Shown: in pieces, positions 35,901-42,267 of the stretch
How positions within the stretch are numbered: the first letter of the stretch is position 1
Layout: each line of letters opens with the position of its first letter
Source: Mactromeris polynyma
Taxonomy: Eukaryota; Mollusca; Bivalvia; Venerida; Mactridae
NCBI GenBank assembly: GCA_032209605.1
Contig: JASFXZ010000012.1
Coordinates: 2,418,001 to 2,482,000, forward strand
DNA length: 64,000 nt
Reading direction: 5' to 3'
Notes under the pieces: generated by a model
Databases searched by the model: none
What the model saw: the letters and a program-made list of their open reading frames with translations, nothing else
Told to the model about the DNA's origin: nothing
Program-made: the position numbers and the translations under genes

Positions 35901-35975
35901 ACAGCATGCATTCTTTCAATTCTTCAACTTTGTTTTCTTCAGCTAGTCCAGTTATTTTCTTGTCCATTATTAAGA
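5897..35975 (-). CDS. FANCI: FANCI, Fanconi anaemia group I protein homologue (5' part, seven coding exons)
   Basis: FANCI pairs with FANCD2; monoubiquitination of the pair clamps it on DNA at stalled forks and interstrand crosslinks in the nucleus. Seven exons on the minus strand splice at GT-AG sites and join in one frame: 35884-35967, 35617-35692, 19392-19522, 12064-12149, 9988-10113, 8169-8334 and 5897-5985 (758 nt, about 252 codons). The translation follows the N-terminal helical-repeat region of vertebrate FANCI from the first methionine, with strong blocks such as MFRDVPLT, FVVEK, IPALVYQLL and ASELVGLLMLE. Human FANCI has about 1,300 residues, so roughly four fifths lies beyond the left edge, including the ubiquitinated lysine. 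Introns are 191, 16094, 7242, 1950, 1653 and 2183 bp. An acceptor eight bases before the ATG implies an upstream non-coding exon that I could not place. No stop or frameshift is seen, so the gene looks functional. Confidence 0.93.
6080..7140. repeat. Bivalve repeat starting 'ctagatgcccaagggcaac'
   Basis: The 6089-6117 terminus is matched in inverted orientation at 47823-47850. The body from 6760 to 7140 has degenerate units with 'gatcttgacctttgagct', 'tatgggtcttgcgtgtta' and 'ttgaaaagatgttt', corresponding to the reverse of 46800-47850. It lies in FANCI intron 6. Between 6120 and 6760 only AT-rich sequence is seen. Confidence 0.55.
8169..8334 (-). CDS. FANCI: FANCI coding exon 6
   Basis: A 166-nt exon after CATCTTAG, ending ACCAAG|GTTAGT. 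It gives 56 codons, RWDAGSVVSLASMFRDVPLT, SDELKFVVEKVLRQFKELEM and SDIPALVYQLLLLSTK. This is the best-conserved exon in the window; human FANCI has SMFKDVPLTAEEVEFVVEK and IPPLVYQLLVLSSK here. It anchors the identification of the whole gene. Confidence 0.95.
8640..9470. repeat. Degenerate 'gacctttgaccc' tandem repeat
   Basis: About six units of roughly 130 bp, each with 'tgacctttgacccagtgacc', 'ccaaaatcaatagg', 'ctac..ccacaggcaatg' and 'ggtcaaggcgttctcgagtt'. It ends in 'cctcttcgaagggggcat'. This is a common bivalve repeat style. It fills FANCI intron 5 without touching exons. Confidence 0.75.
9988..10113 (-). CDS. FANCI: FANCI coding exon 5
   Basis: A 126-nt exon between TTTCATCAG| and CAAG|GTAAGG. 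Joined to exon 4 it gives KALELLPKILSSIASLGNVV then YAGNHMKGSDYKGHVLNILC and CS, ending with two bases of an arginine codon. It aligns with the vertebrate stretch KSLELLPIILTAL...NTLCSGR. Confidence 0.9.
10548..11481. mobile_element. Probable 0.93-kb MITE with GC-rich ends
   Basis: Begins 'taccgtatttctcctgat' followed by C-rich sequence and 'gagcgtctatttaaat', and ends with 'aaatagacgcgcccc' and 'cccgggcgggtgtattc' in inverted order. Terminal pairing is imperfect. The interior 10620-10870 (TTGCCAAAACAATCGGAGGC through AGAACTAAATTAGTC) is shared with 16690-16935 and 32445-32660. It lies in FANCI intron 4. Confidence 0.5.
12064..12149 (-). CDS. FANCI: FANCI coding exon 4
   Basis: An 86-nt exon after TTTTTATACAG, ending GGGAAA|GTATGT. 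It encodes TDLLPGPALAELAAIYIDSV then KSDASQMG, plus two bases of a lysine codon. Human FANCI has FPGPLLVELANEFISAV at this place. It lies 622 bp from the 68-bp minisatellite that fills part of the preceding intron. Confidence 0.9.
12771..15703. repeat. 68-bp minisatellite, 43 units, in FANCI intron 3
   Basis: The phrase CACGGACGTCACATCTCTAC recurs from 12781 to 15637 in 42 exact steps of 68 bp, so 43 units carry no net indel. The rest of the unit is 'actgtcgctgtacaacg', 'tcctgctaaaccattcac' and 'agaagtatatagc'. Variation is confined mostly to two places: the dinucleotide after 'actgt' (CG in 18 units, CA in 14, TG in 10, CC in 1) and 'acgtcctg' against 'acgttctg' (9 units). Because 68 is not a multiple of three and stops occur, it is not coding. 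Each unit holds a GACGTC palindrome next to a CREB-like half site; no function is shown. Confidence 0.97.
15704..15986 (-). repeat. 290-bp dispersed repeat, copy 2, abutting the minisatellite
   Basis: Reverse complement of 1287-1573. Its edge falls within a base or two of the last 68-bp minisatellite unit (15703), so the array and this element meet at a sharp junction. Confidence 0.75.
15987..16255 (+). repeat. Dispersed repeat ending 'agcactttgtcctcaggtgag'
   Basis: Contains 'ttgtagagtcccaaagtg', 'tgccttgtggtttcagagg' and a 'gacagatgtacggacagac' tract. A second copy is at 63250-63490 and a shorter one at 31900-31990. The tail is widespread in bivalve genomes. Confidence 0.65.
16357..17760. 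mobile_element. 1.4-kb transposon with CAGGGCTCAACACTAAC ends
   Basis: Inverted termini CAGGGCTCAACACTAAC and GTTAATGTTGAGCCCTG, with subterminal 'cttgcccga' and 'cttgtccaac' repeats. Flanking bases AATTA and AAGTA match at 4 of 5. From 16501 to about 17615 the interior is the same 'ggctcaag' and module sequence found in elements A1 and A2, although the termini differ, so it looks like a chimera or a divergent subfamily. No transposase frame. Confidence 0.8.
17930..18990. repeat. Degenerate tandem repeat with a GC-rich inverted insert
   Basis: Several units carry 'gggcaataactctg', 'cttgtcc..agatattatg', 'gaccaagtctggtgaag' and 'ccaatatgaattgaatccacc'. At 18010-18165 a GC-rich piece has ends 'ggtccggggaatagcggg' and 'ttccccgctattttcgg' in inverted order, probably a small insertion. 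The 151-codon open frame crossing it on the minus strand spans two unrelated repeats and is not a gene. Confidence 0.6.
19392..19522 (-). CDS. FANCI: FANCI coding exon 3
   Basis: A 131-nt exon from GCACCAG| to TTAGAG|GTATGT. With the base carried over from exon 2 it gives 44 codons, GSPPENTACVERRCEVYKQC onward to KMASELVGLLMLE. The vertebrate counterpart reads GSPCSEE...ASEIIGLLMLE. The end is phase 0. Confidence 0.92.
19523..21587. other. FANCI intron 2, right-hand part, mostly unassigned
   Basis: AT-rich with no recognisable repeat apart from the open segment at 21271. The same holds for 23135-26040 (a hairpin 'tggggcgttagcccca' at 25184 is the only structure noticed), 27176-29199 and 29661-31460. 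Confidence 0.5.
21271..21471 (+). other. Unidentified 66-codon open segment in FANCI intron 2
   Basis: Codon use and composition look more protein-like than the surroundings: DEFSFLTTDDKVVAVLVGRV then KQMFPYIQEEDLVLHIVAL. The 'MFP..' plus downstream leucines weakly recalls a CUE ubiquitin-binding helix bundle. A TAG stands immediately upstream in frame, and a possible acceptor TATTTTAACAG lies before that. It may be a relic of a retrocopy or transposon. I cannot name it. Confidence 0.25.
21588..22050. repeat. Poly-G tract followed by a 'gtcgtaactacgac' hairpin MITE
   Basis: A run of 14 G at 21589-21602 introduces a typical bivalve segment ('gcccttgtccatccgtcc'). From 21730 come nested short palindromes: 'gtcgtagctacgac', 'acttacgac' and 'gtcgtaactcgagtgtcgtagctgc' in part. 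Related to the 80-bp insert at 3603. Confidence 0.5.
22403..22460. repeat. 29-bp perfect tandem duplication
   Basis: GCACAGTATCAAAGCCACAA plus 'atatgatta' occurs twice back to back, apparently without mismatch, so the duplication is recent. Confidence 0.85.
22935..22971. repeat. 37-bp perfect-ended palindrome with flanking direct repeat
   Basis: CCACGGACCTATATA pairs with TATATAGGTCCGTGG around a short centre. CAAAAC occurs on both sides (22930-22935 and 22972-22977). A related palindrome is at 58768-58794 and a looser one at 39899-39930. Confidence 0.8.
23046..23134. repeat. Short array of 'gtggcgaatcgttat'
   Basis: Five copies of GTGGCGAATCGTTA, the last degenerate, spaced 14 to 22 bp apart with AT-rich spacers. 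Confidence 0.8.
26041..26118 (+). repeat. tRNA-derived SINE head
   Basis: 'ccatggtgcagtggtagg' fits an A box and 'cggttccaaactcg' a B box of RNA polymerase III, about 40 bp apart, but acceptor-stem pairing is lost. Read as a SINE head or tRNA pseudogene in FANCI intron 2, antisense to the gene. Confidence 0.6.
26733..27175 (+). mobile_element. 443-bp internally deleted Tc1-like element
   Basis: Inverted ends TACTGACACCAAGAAGAAAC and GTTTCTTTTTGGTGTCAGTA with TA on each side. The 5' terminal repeat is interrupted: its outer part ends '..actgacttag' at 26765 and its inner part 'ggggtgaaaactaaaagttg' resumes at 26911, while the 3' end reads straight through ('caacttttacttttcacccc' then 'taagtcagtgca'). 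The interior encodes the end of a Tc1 transposase (26937-27085). Confidence 0.85.
26937..27085 (+). pseudogene. C-terminal remnant of a Tc1 transposase
   Basis: VINNINDLTAALIHEWNAIP, then after one frameshift VRSMRSRILALIRRRGGHNR and Y-stop. The W(N)xIP and SMRxR...RGGHxRY motifs are the hallmark end of Tc1 family transposases. The DDE catalytic part is absent. About 48 of a usual 340 residues remain. Confidence 0.85.
29200..29660 (-). repeat. Tandem tRNA-SINE heads, three degenerate units
   Basis: On the minus strand, units read 'aagccatactagtatttagg', 'aggtctttggttcaagtc' and 'taatattgggtccagttttt', with B boxes near 29365, 29475 and 29635. They are separated by 'gcatttgaggctcaaccacc' spacers. 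Same family as 55641-56075. Confidence 0.65.
31461..31760 (+). pseudogene. hAT-type transposase fragment (DUF4371-like)
   Basis: The translated segment contains SEFFALMLDESTDISVEK and LAICIRYVKMG, the typical entry to the catalytic core of hAT/ZNF862-like transposases, where the DEST(D) aspartate is catalytic. An upstream part (ISKKLKREGHGG, VVDEINRS) also fits the family. Homology fades after about 31705, and no dimerisation domain follows. The piece is about 100 of a usual 600 or so residues. It lies in FANCI intron 2, 460 bp from a CAGGG-ended transposon, but is outside that element's ends. Confidence 0.7.
33295..34669. mobile_element. 1.38-kb nested transposon with CAGGGGTTCCA ends
   Basis: Starts CAGGGGTTCCATTTGACC and ends TGGAACCCCTG, flanked by GAGAT (33290-33294 and 34670-34674). 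The related element at 2.4-2.6 kb carries a single GAGAT at 2482-2486 with the same flanking sequence and no insert, an empty site that proves the insertion. The interior contains 'gacccgggacta'-type sequence near the 5' end, a pair of related 150-bp segments (about 33715-33910 and 33910-34095), and the shared module at 34229-34330. No coding frame is seen. Confidence 0.85.
34831..34848. repeat. Homopolymer G run
   Basis: About 17 consecutive G inside transposon copy A2. Similar runs: 14 G at 21589 and 14 C at about 53500. They are prone to length errors in sequencing. Confidence 0.8.
35325..35470 (+). repeat. 150-bp repeat, copy 1 of 2
   Basis: 'ggaaatcatcaaaataagg', 'ggggtctgggagtactcc', 'catacaagtaga' and 'ctggctcttattgacca' match 48945-49085 in the same orientation. 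It lies 150 bp from FANCI coding exon 2. Confidence 0.6.
35617..35692 (-). CDS. FANCI: FANCI coding exon 2
   Basis: A 76-nt exon between TATTTTCAG and CTAG|GTAGGT. It begins in phase 0 and ends with one base of a glycine codon completed in the next exon. It encodes LCQMIERKMLKGRNDTFTLV and then RAILL, matching the FANCI segment that ends in vertebrates with LLRAIFKG. Only 191 bp of intron separate it from exon 1, while the next intron is over 16 kb. Confidence 0.9.
35884..35975 (-). CDS. FANCI: FANCI coding exon 1 with start codon
   Basis: The ATG is at 35967-35965. The exon gives 28 codons beginning MDKKITGLAEENKVEELKEC, resembling the vertebrate FANCI start (MDQKI...). It ends GAG|GTATGT in phase 0. 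Directly upstream, TTTTGCAG is followed by eight bases before the ATG, so 35968-35975 is read as 5' UTR spliced from an unseen first exon. The start is chosen by homology and because no other in-frame ATG fits between the acceptor and this one. Confidence 0.9.
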
Positions 35976-37094
35976 CTGCAAAACATTTAACATTATCAGA
36001 AGAACAGACAAAATTGTCAATCTCTTAAAACTGACTTAGGCCAAATAATAACACACAATTGTTTTAAATATCTTGACTGACCATTAGAATTCCACCTAAG
36101 AATTCTGAAAAATTATTCCTGCTTTATGTATCGTTATCGATTCCTCCAAACTTTGATGGGCCAGATCAGTACGTAAACTAGAAGGTTGTTTTTGACACAA
36201 AAACGTATGTCTCCCCAATTACTTGCTAGGATTTAAAGAAAAAAAATGCTTTTTTAGTTGGCAGTGCCAGTATATGAAAGACAATTTCAAAGAAATTTCC
36301 ATTGTTTACCAACTTCAATATTATGCATGCTTAAGTTTCATTTAAAGTGTAAAGTTGCAAAGCTTGTAAACTCTTTACTTACAAATTTCTTATGTAACAA
36401 ATATCATATGAACATTTCTTTGCTTAATTATCTATAGGTGCTTATTCAAAAAGCTTGTAAGCATTCACAATAAACATTGATATTGATTTCATTTGATTGT
36501 ATGAATTGATTCAAATTTACTTGTACGACACATGCAAATATTCATAAAAACATCAAAGGGCCATAAATTTGAAAAGTTTCAAAGGGTTGAGTGTAGCAAA
36601 TCTGTTGTATTGGCATCATCCCCATGTCAAACTCGACAATCTGTCCGAGGTTAACGCGGATGACAGCTGTCACCCATTTGCACTTTTCGTAGAAGTTACA
36701 CAAATCAATAAGGCATTATTTTTCATTGTTAAATGAAGTACCGGTACAACAGTGTTCTGTTTCTTTGCCACTGTTCTAACACATCTTATCTGCGCACTTA
36801 TTTGCTCAGTTGTCGTGCATTTTGCTCATTATGGGAAATTTCATGATTACGTCATACCTCAAGGAAAATATTATTTTATCAATTTTGTTTCTGCTGAACT
36901 GTACTTTTTTACCTGTCGTTATTAATATTTCAATAATTAATATTAAACAGTTGACAATAAAAACAAAAAATATGTGAACAGAATAATGACGGAAAATAAC
37001 TACATTGCACTTGCATTTCCCATGCACTTCACTTTTGCGTAGGAAGACATAATGTTTCTTTCTGTAATTGCAATATTTCAGCAGCAAATTTCTT
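35976..37094. promoter_or_regulatory. Presumed FANCI upstream region (promoter not located)
   Basis: The acceptor at the first coding exon requires an upstream exon, so promoter and first exon lie somewhere above 35975. I see no CpG-dense block here; a CRE-like TGACGTAA is present on the minus strand near 36,855. A small CpG-rich patch at 39610-39730 is another candidate. Both are weak. Confidence 0.2.
36590..36740 (+). repeat. 150-bp repeat upstream of FANCI, copy 1 of 2
   Basis: 'gttgtattggcatcatcc', 'aactcgacaatctgtcc', 'acgcggatgacagctgtcac' and 'agaagttacacaaatca' recur at 56255-56400 in the same orientation. It sits about 620 bp upstream of the first FANCI coding exon, where an unseen first exon or promoter should be, so a regulatory origin is possible but unproven. 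Confidence 0.65.
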
Positions 37095-37290
37095 TAGAAT
37101 TCTTTCTGTTGTGTAAGTAATGTCAGTTCAAATTCATTTTCCAGCCGATATCACAAATGCTTACCGCTATGTTATGTTAGACAAGAACTACTTTCTTCAG
37201 GAGTATGCATGAGAATTTGGCCCTTCAGATCTATGAGCTTTGCACGAGTGTCTGCAGATTTTGCCTTCAATAGCAATCGACTCTGAATTG
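37095..37290 (+). repeat. 200-bp dispersed repeat, copy 2 of 2
   Basis: Counterpart of 430-640, with 'gatatcacaaatgcttaccg', 'gttagacaagaactactttc' and 'gagtgtctgcagatttt'. Confidence 0.65.
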
Positions 37291-37395
37291 ACTTGCTAAA
37301 AAAATAATGTTGTCCCAAACGGTCCCTCCAACCTTGCAAAACACATGTATGCCCGAGTATAATGAATAAACAAAGTATACAGAGATCGTAATTAT

Positions 37396-37592
37396 AGGGG
37401 TTCCACTTAGTGCTGAATCTCAAGGGTCAATTTGATCATTTTTGATCAGATTTACCATTTTATAACCAGAATACCTACAATTTCAAGAAAAATTGACCAT
37501 TCAGCAAGAATCCTACAGGTCAAAATATTGCCTTTTTGAAATACCAGGGGTCAAAAGGGTCAACTCCTGGGTCAATAGGATTAGGAACCCCT
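37396..37592. mobile_element. 197-bp hAT-like MITE
   Basis: Ends AGGGGTTCC and GGAACCCCT. Flanks GTAATTAT (37388-37395) and GTAATTAA (37593-37600) match at 7 of 8, as expected for hAT. The termini resemble those of the element at 33295, and the interior has 'gggtcaatttgatc' and 'ggggtcaaaagggtcaac' repeats. Confidence 0.7.
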
Positions 37593-37779
37593 GTAATTAA
37601 AAGATTTTCAAATAAGTGATTCTGATTTATTGTGTTTATATGTCCGTGGCATTATGTACTATAATGATGATGTTTAATATTATGGCTTATGCATAGGCAC
37701 ATATATAGGTGATTACTAAATGCACACTGTTTAAGCATGCACGCCATATAATGATATAAGTATGGATGGGAGAGGTGGA

Positions 37780-39360
37780 ACTAAGCCTGGCACCTAACTT
37801 GTATGATGTGCGTCATATTATAAATCTAGTTGCTAGCGTATATTTGACCATGGATACATTACACCTGACTTCAATGGTGTGCATCATTAATATGAGTTTA
37901 TTTCAATTAAGTCCAGTAAGCCATTGATTGACAAACAAATGTATTCATATAATATATATACAAACATACATCTACGAGACGGAGAAGGAATACTATATTA
38001 CATATTCAAACATATAAAGTTACAAACTGAAAATGACTATGTAATAATTGTAATAAGTATTGTTATACCGTACTCGTAAATTGACGGACAAACTACAAAT
38101 CGTAATTCGTATAAACTTTCGTAATTATCTGACTAGATTAGTCAATCATACCTGAATTAGAATGATGAAATGCCAATAGGATTATTTTTTCATCTTGCCC
38201 AAGTCCCCCCTCGACTTATGGAAGGAGTAAGCCTAAATTTCCCTTTTACAGACAAAACTACACCCTCGACTTATGGCCGAGATCGACTTATGGCCGGTAA
38301 TATACGGTATTTAACCAGTACACGGACACCAACATATACTAACAAAGAAAACAACTTATGAAGAGACATTTTAAGAGAAGTTCCTTTGATGGTTTTATTT
38401 CAAGATTTTAAACCTGAAAGAATGAAGGTTTTATCAAATTTTGGTTTAAATAGCCACATGTAATGATGTATAAACAGAGAGTGTATATACGCCTGTATTA
38501 CGGAGAACACTAAATGGATAATAAAACGAACTTAAAAATGGCCATTTATTTTGTCTTCTTCATAAAATGGAACTAAGCTCTGGGTGGCTAAAATAAGTAA
38601 AACATATGGCGCATAACTGTACACATCATGTCATATGCAAACGCCCAAATGATTAGGATGATAGTTCAGGTATTGTAACAAAACATTTCTGCCTTCACAT
38701 TGAATATTTTGGCAAACTTTTTAATTATTAAAGTATTTTAATATTATTTCTCTTTTATTGATTTGAAGATGATTTAAACAGCCAAAGTTTGTTTACCCGT
38801 TCAGACTGCAACAACAATGTTTGTTTAAGTTTATCAAACCGAGTTTGTCTGCTTGCAAGTTAAAAACCCAGAATAGTACAAATACACGATTGATACCAGA
38901 TACCTGAAGAAGAACAAGTACAGTGGGAATAAATGTAAGTAATATTGACGCTAGTCAAGAAATTTTTAATCGTTTACTAAACGCTAAATAAGGAGGTGTC
39001 CGCGTACTGGTAGCGTCCGTGTACTGGTACTGGTAGCGTCCACATACTGTTCCGGTCTGTCTGCATTAAAAATTGTGTAGTCGATGAAAAAAATATACAC
39101 CGACATTCAACAAAAGATGCATTCATTAGGCACCCGACTTGTATGGTTTGCGTTATTTTATCTAGTTGTTACCTTATATTTGACCATACATCGCACAAGA
39201 CTTCAATAGTGTGCATCAAATTCAATATTCATTATATTGACAGACATTCAACCAAAGATGCATTCAATAGGCACCTAATTAGTATGGTGTGCGTCATTTT
39301 ATATAAAAGTCCCGCCCATCTGGACGTAACACCGCCTCTCCCATCCATACTTGTATTGTG
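37780..39360. repeat. 'cacccgacttgtatggtgtgc' repeat cluster with a second MITE
   Basis: Copies of 'gacttgtatggtgtgcgtca', 'tatatttgaccat' and 'gacttcaatggtgtgcatca' lie at 37780-37900 and twice at 39080-39360; more are at 62070-62290. Between them, 38190-38320 carries 'cctcgacttatgg' three times and ends 'ggtaatatacggtattt', a recognisable invertebrate MITE style. At 39000-39060 'ggtagcgtccgtgtactg' repeats three times. Confidence 0.55.
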
Positions 39361-39898
39361 TGCATGATTAAACGGTGTGCATTTAGTGATCACCACAGTA
39401 TATATTATACTTATAGCCTATAAGCCAATCCAACAATTCATCGCGAAAACCAAAAACAAACGTAAATTCCCTGATACGATTATAGCAGAATTATCTAGTT
39501 ACCTCATGCAATGTAACGCTCAATCGAAGTTATGGAATGTACATTTACATCCAGTTTTTCATTTGCATAAGAAGTTTGTATTTTCAAAACGAAAGATGGA
39601 AAAGTGAAATGTAAACATTCGCAAATTGCGCGCGAACAATGGGAAGTACTAATTACCAAATCAGGCCGTAACAGACGGAAACAACTGCAGTCGCAATCCG
39701 TAACATTCCGAAACGGAAAGTACCCTTTGCTTATTATTTACCTACTTTCAACAAAAAGAATAAAGTTATTATAAATAAGCTTTATTGGTAATTGTTCAGT
39801 TTAAATGTTACATCAGCCCTTATACATGTACTTCCTGATACCCAAATTACGGTATCCAGGTTAAATAACTAGAATTTAAATTTTAAGCTACGTACAGT

Positions 39899-39930
39899 CA
39901 CGGACATATATGGTTTAAATATGTCCATGG
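39899..39930. repeat. Imperfect palindrome of the CACGGAC family
   Basis: CACGGACATATATGG followed by AAATATGTCCATGG. Flanks do not show a clear duplication. Half-sites 'tatatgtccgtgg' also occur alone at about 22480 and 37636. Confidence 0.55.
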
Positions 39931-41138
39931 TATATAGTATAAATATTATTCGATACACAATACTTTAAATTAAACAAATTTTGAAGGCGAAAATGAAAAC
40001 AATACTGATTTTGTGACAGTTAACAGTTGGGGATCAGCCTTGTTACCTGATTTTACACCCATGCTGTCAGTGAAATCATTGCATTCAATAAGCATCTTTA
40101 TGACAACCTTAACAACACCTATGTATATATGTTACAATTTATCTATTTATATTGATTGTGCAACAAGTTTCAAAACCACTTAATTTGCTGCGAGTACTGG
40201 TTTAAGTTGAAACTCAACTTAACCACTAGCTGTTGATGGGATTGTCGTATGAATCTCAAGAAATGTCATGTGAACCCTACCAACTCACACAATTAATGCA
40301 TCTTTATATCATTCCAATGATTATAGTCGGAACATTGTCTAAATATACTAATTATGGATGACAGCAATGTCCCTAGAGACAAAGTGAATGTAGCTCTGGA
40401 GACTTGGAACCCCCTCCTAACCCCTACACATATTGTATTTTTCTTCGAACACTTTTTATTTTTCGGGTAATATATTTCTATTGTACACAGTATGCCAGGC
40501 AACAACCCTTAGTGTCTAGCTTAGTCTTATGGTTCAAGGACATGCTTTATATGAGCTTTTCCTGATGCGAGATCAATCACTTGTATCTTGCATTTCCTGG
40601 TTCACACAGTCCGTTACATAGGAAATATCAATACAATTGTAACAACCAACAAATCAAGAGTTGACACAAAGCTATTGTAGACTCTACTCACATATTCAAA
40701 ATTGGTTTACAAAGAAACCGTTTGCCTAAATCTTTCTCACCAGTTAAGTGACCATTAATAAACCATAATGATGTCATGGTATTATATGCAATACATTTAA
40801 TAGGATGACTAGTTCACTATGTGTATCATACCGTAAGGTTAGAGACTGTGTATCGTATATAATAGACCAACAATCAATACTTATGTCAACATGTTTTTAT
40901 GCCACCACTACAAGGGCAGCCCCGCCAACTAGAATTCAGATGTAACCACTAACTGACACTTTCAGCGCATTATAATAATCTCACTGTATGTTCCTTAGCA
41001 GATCATAGAAACATTCAATATTGTGTGTGTCAACCATTTGCAAGCATCAATTTGCAAATCGACCATAACAACTTTTGAAAAGCTAACGTCTAAATATTAG
41101 AAAATAATTTATTTTACCGCCAATAACGTCAAATGCAA

Positions 41139-41269
41139 TAAATAGAGGATCTAACATGAGTGCTCATGTTTTATTGAATTTATTAAACGAGTCGGTCAAA
41201 ATGATATAATGCGAGGCTTTAATAAATTCAATAAAATATGAACACAAATGCTAGATTCTATTTATCACA
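41139..41269. repeat. Hairpin MITE with 50-bp arms
   Basis: 'aataaatagaggatctaac' and 'ctcatgttttattgaattta' at 41139-41190 pair with the reverse of 41219-41269 ('taataaattcaataaaatat', 'gctagattctatttatc'). The centre contains 'gagtcggtcaaaatg' and 'gcgaggctt'. Confidence 0.75.
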
Positions 41270-41577
41270 TAACTTGTAAACGGGCTTAAAACAAAAAAAA
41301 TCGCATAGACTCGTTTCTCTAGCCGCCCCTGCATTGACTTTAGAGATTCGGTCGAGAAAAAATAGTTCCAAAGAATTTCATAAAATAAAAATCGACGATT
41401 AATACCGATAATTAAACCGGAAACAATGTCGACCTATATTGAAACTTAACACAAAACAAACCATAAACCACATGATCAATAATTTACAACAGTTTTAAGG
41501 AAAACATTGAAGAAGTTCAAAATTGAGCGCAGACGCGCTGCTGTGACGACATAACGTCGTGACGTCCTTGAGTCAAT

Positions 41578-42026
41578 TCTAGAGTAAAATCATCGGAGTT
41601 ACTTGACTGAACGTGGATCAATAGATCTGTAACGTTGACACTGTTGGATATGTGTCACTGTGAGTCGCTGTCAATCATTCTGATAGATGTTCACATAAAA
41701 CAGTTCCACCATGGTCCGGATGATGGACAGCGAACCTAGTGTTGATACCTCGACAAGCTGAAATGTGCACTCGCATCGGATTTGAAGTACGCGTTCAGCT
41801 CGCAATGGTTAGAATTCGATTAAACTTTCGTTTATGAAGCTGTTTGACATTTAGACGATCGCAAACTGCTACATATTTGTCGTAGACCGATACGCGAAAG
41901 TCGGCCATGTTTGTTTGGATTTCTGACAGCGCGTATTAATATGTTATGCGGCCCTAATTTGCATAAATAATCCATTAGTGGATTACGAGAAATAATGCAT
42001 AGGTTATAATCACTCCCGCGCCGTAT
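41578..42026 (+). repeat. 450-bp CpG-rich repeat, copy 1 of 2
   Basis: Runs from 'tagagtaaaatcatcg' to 'cactcccgcgccgtatg'. It contains 'gttgatacctcgacaa', 'tgcactcgcatcggattt', 'gtcgtagaccgatacgcg' and 'aataatccattagtggat'. It is more GC- and CpG-rich than its surroundings and is repeated inverted at 54649-55129. Confidence 0.8.
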
Positions 42027-42267
42027 GTTATGTGAAAAAATAATTTATTTTACCGCCAATAACGTCTTAATGCAAATAAGTGATACTAAATGAATGGATA
42101 TTATGTACTGATCATGTGTATGGTAAATCGGCTAGAAAGAAATGAATGTAACAACGGCACGAAATTCATCTCCGGAAAAAGAGAATGGCTGCCGAAAGGA
42201 AGTAACGGAAATTAGGGACTATGCGCTCAACAGAAAAAACGCAATCAACAATTAATTACTTTTCACA

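Larger units (their letters stand above)
41101..42067. repeat. 930-bp segment bracketed by 36-bp direct repeats
   Basis: AAAATAATTTATTTTACCGC and 'caataacgtc' occur at 41101-41130 and again at 42035-42067. Between them are a hairpin (41139-41269) and a 450-bp repeat (41578-42026) that is also found inverted at 54649-55129. The direct repeats are too long for an ordinary target duplication. Confidence 0.65.

Noticed and set aside
39377..39607. A 76-codon frame in a CpG-richer patch as a small gene or FANCI first exon
   Set aside because: It shows no similarity or splice evidence. The patch is mentioned only as a weak promoter candidate.
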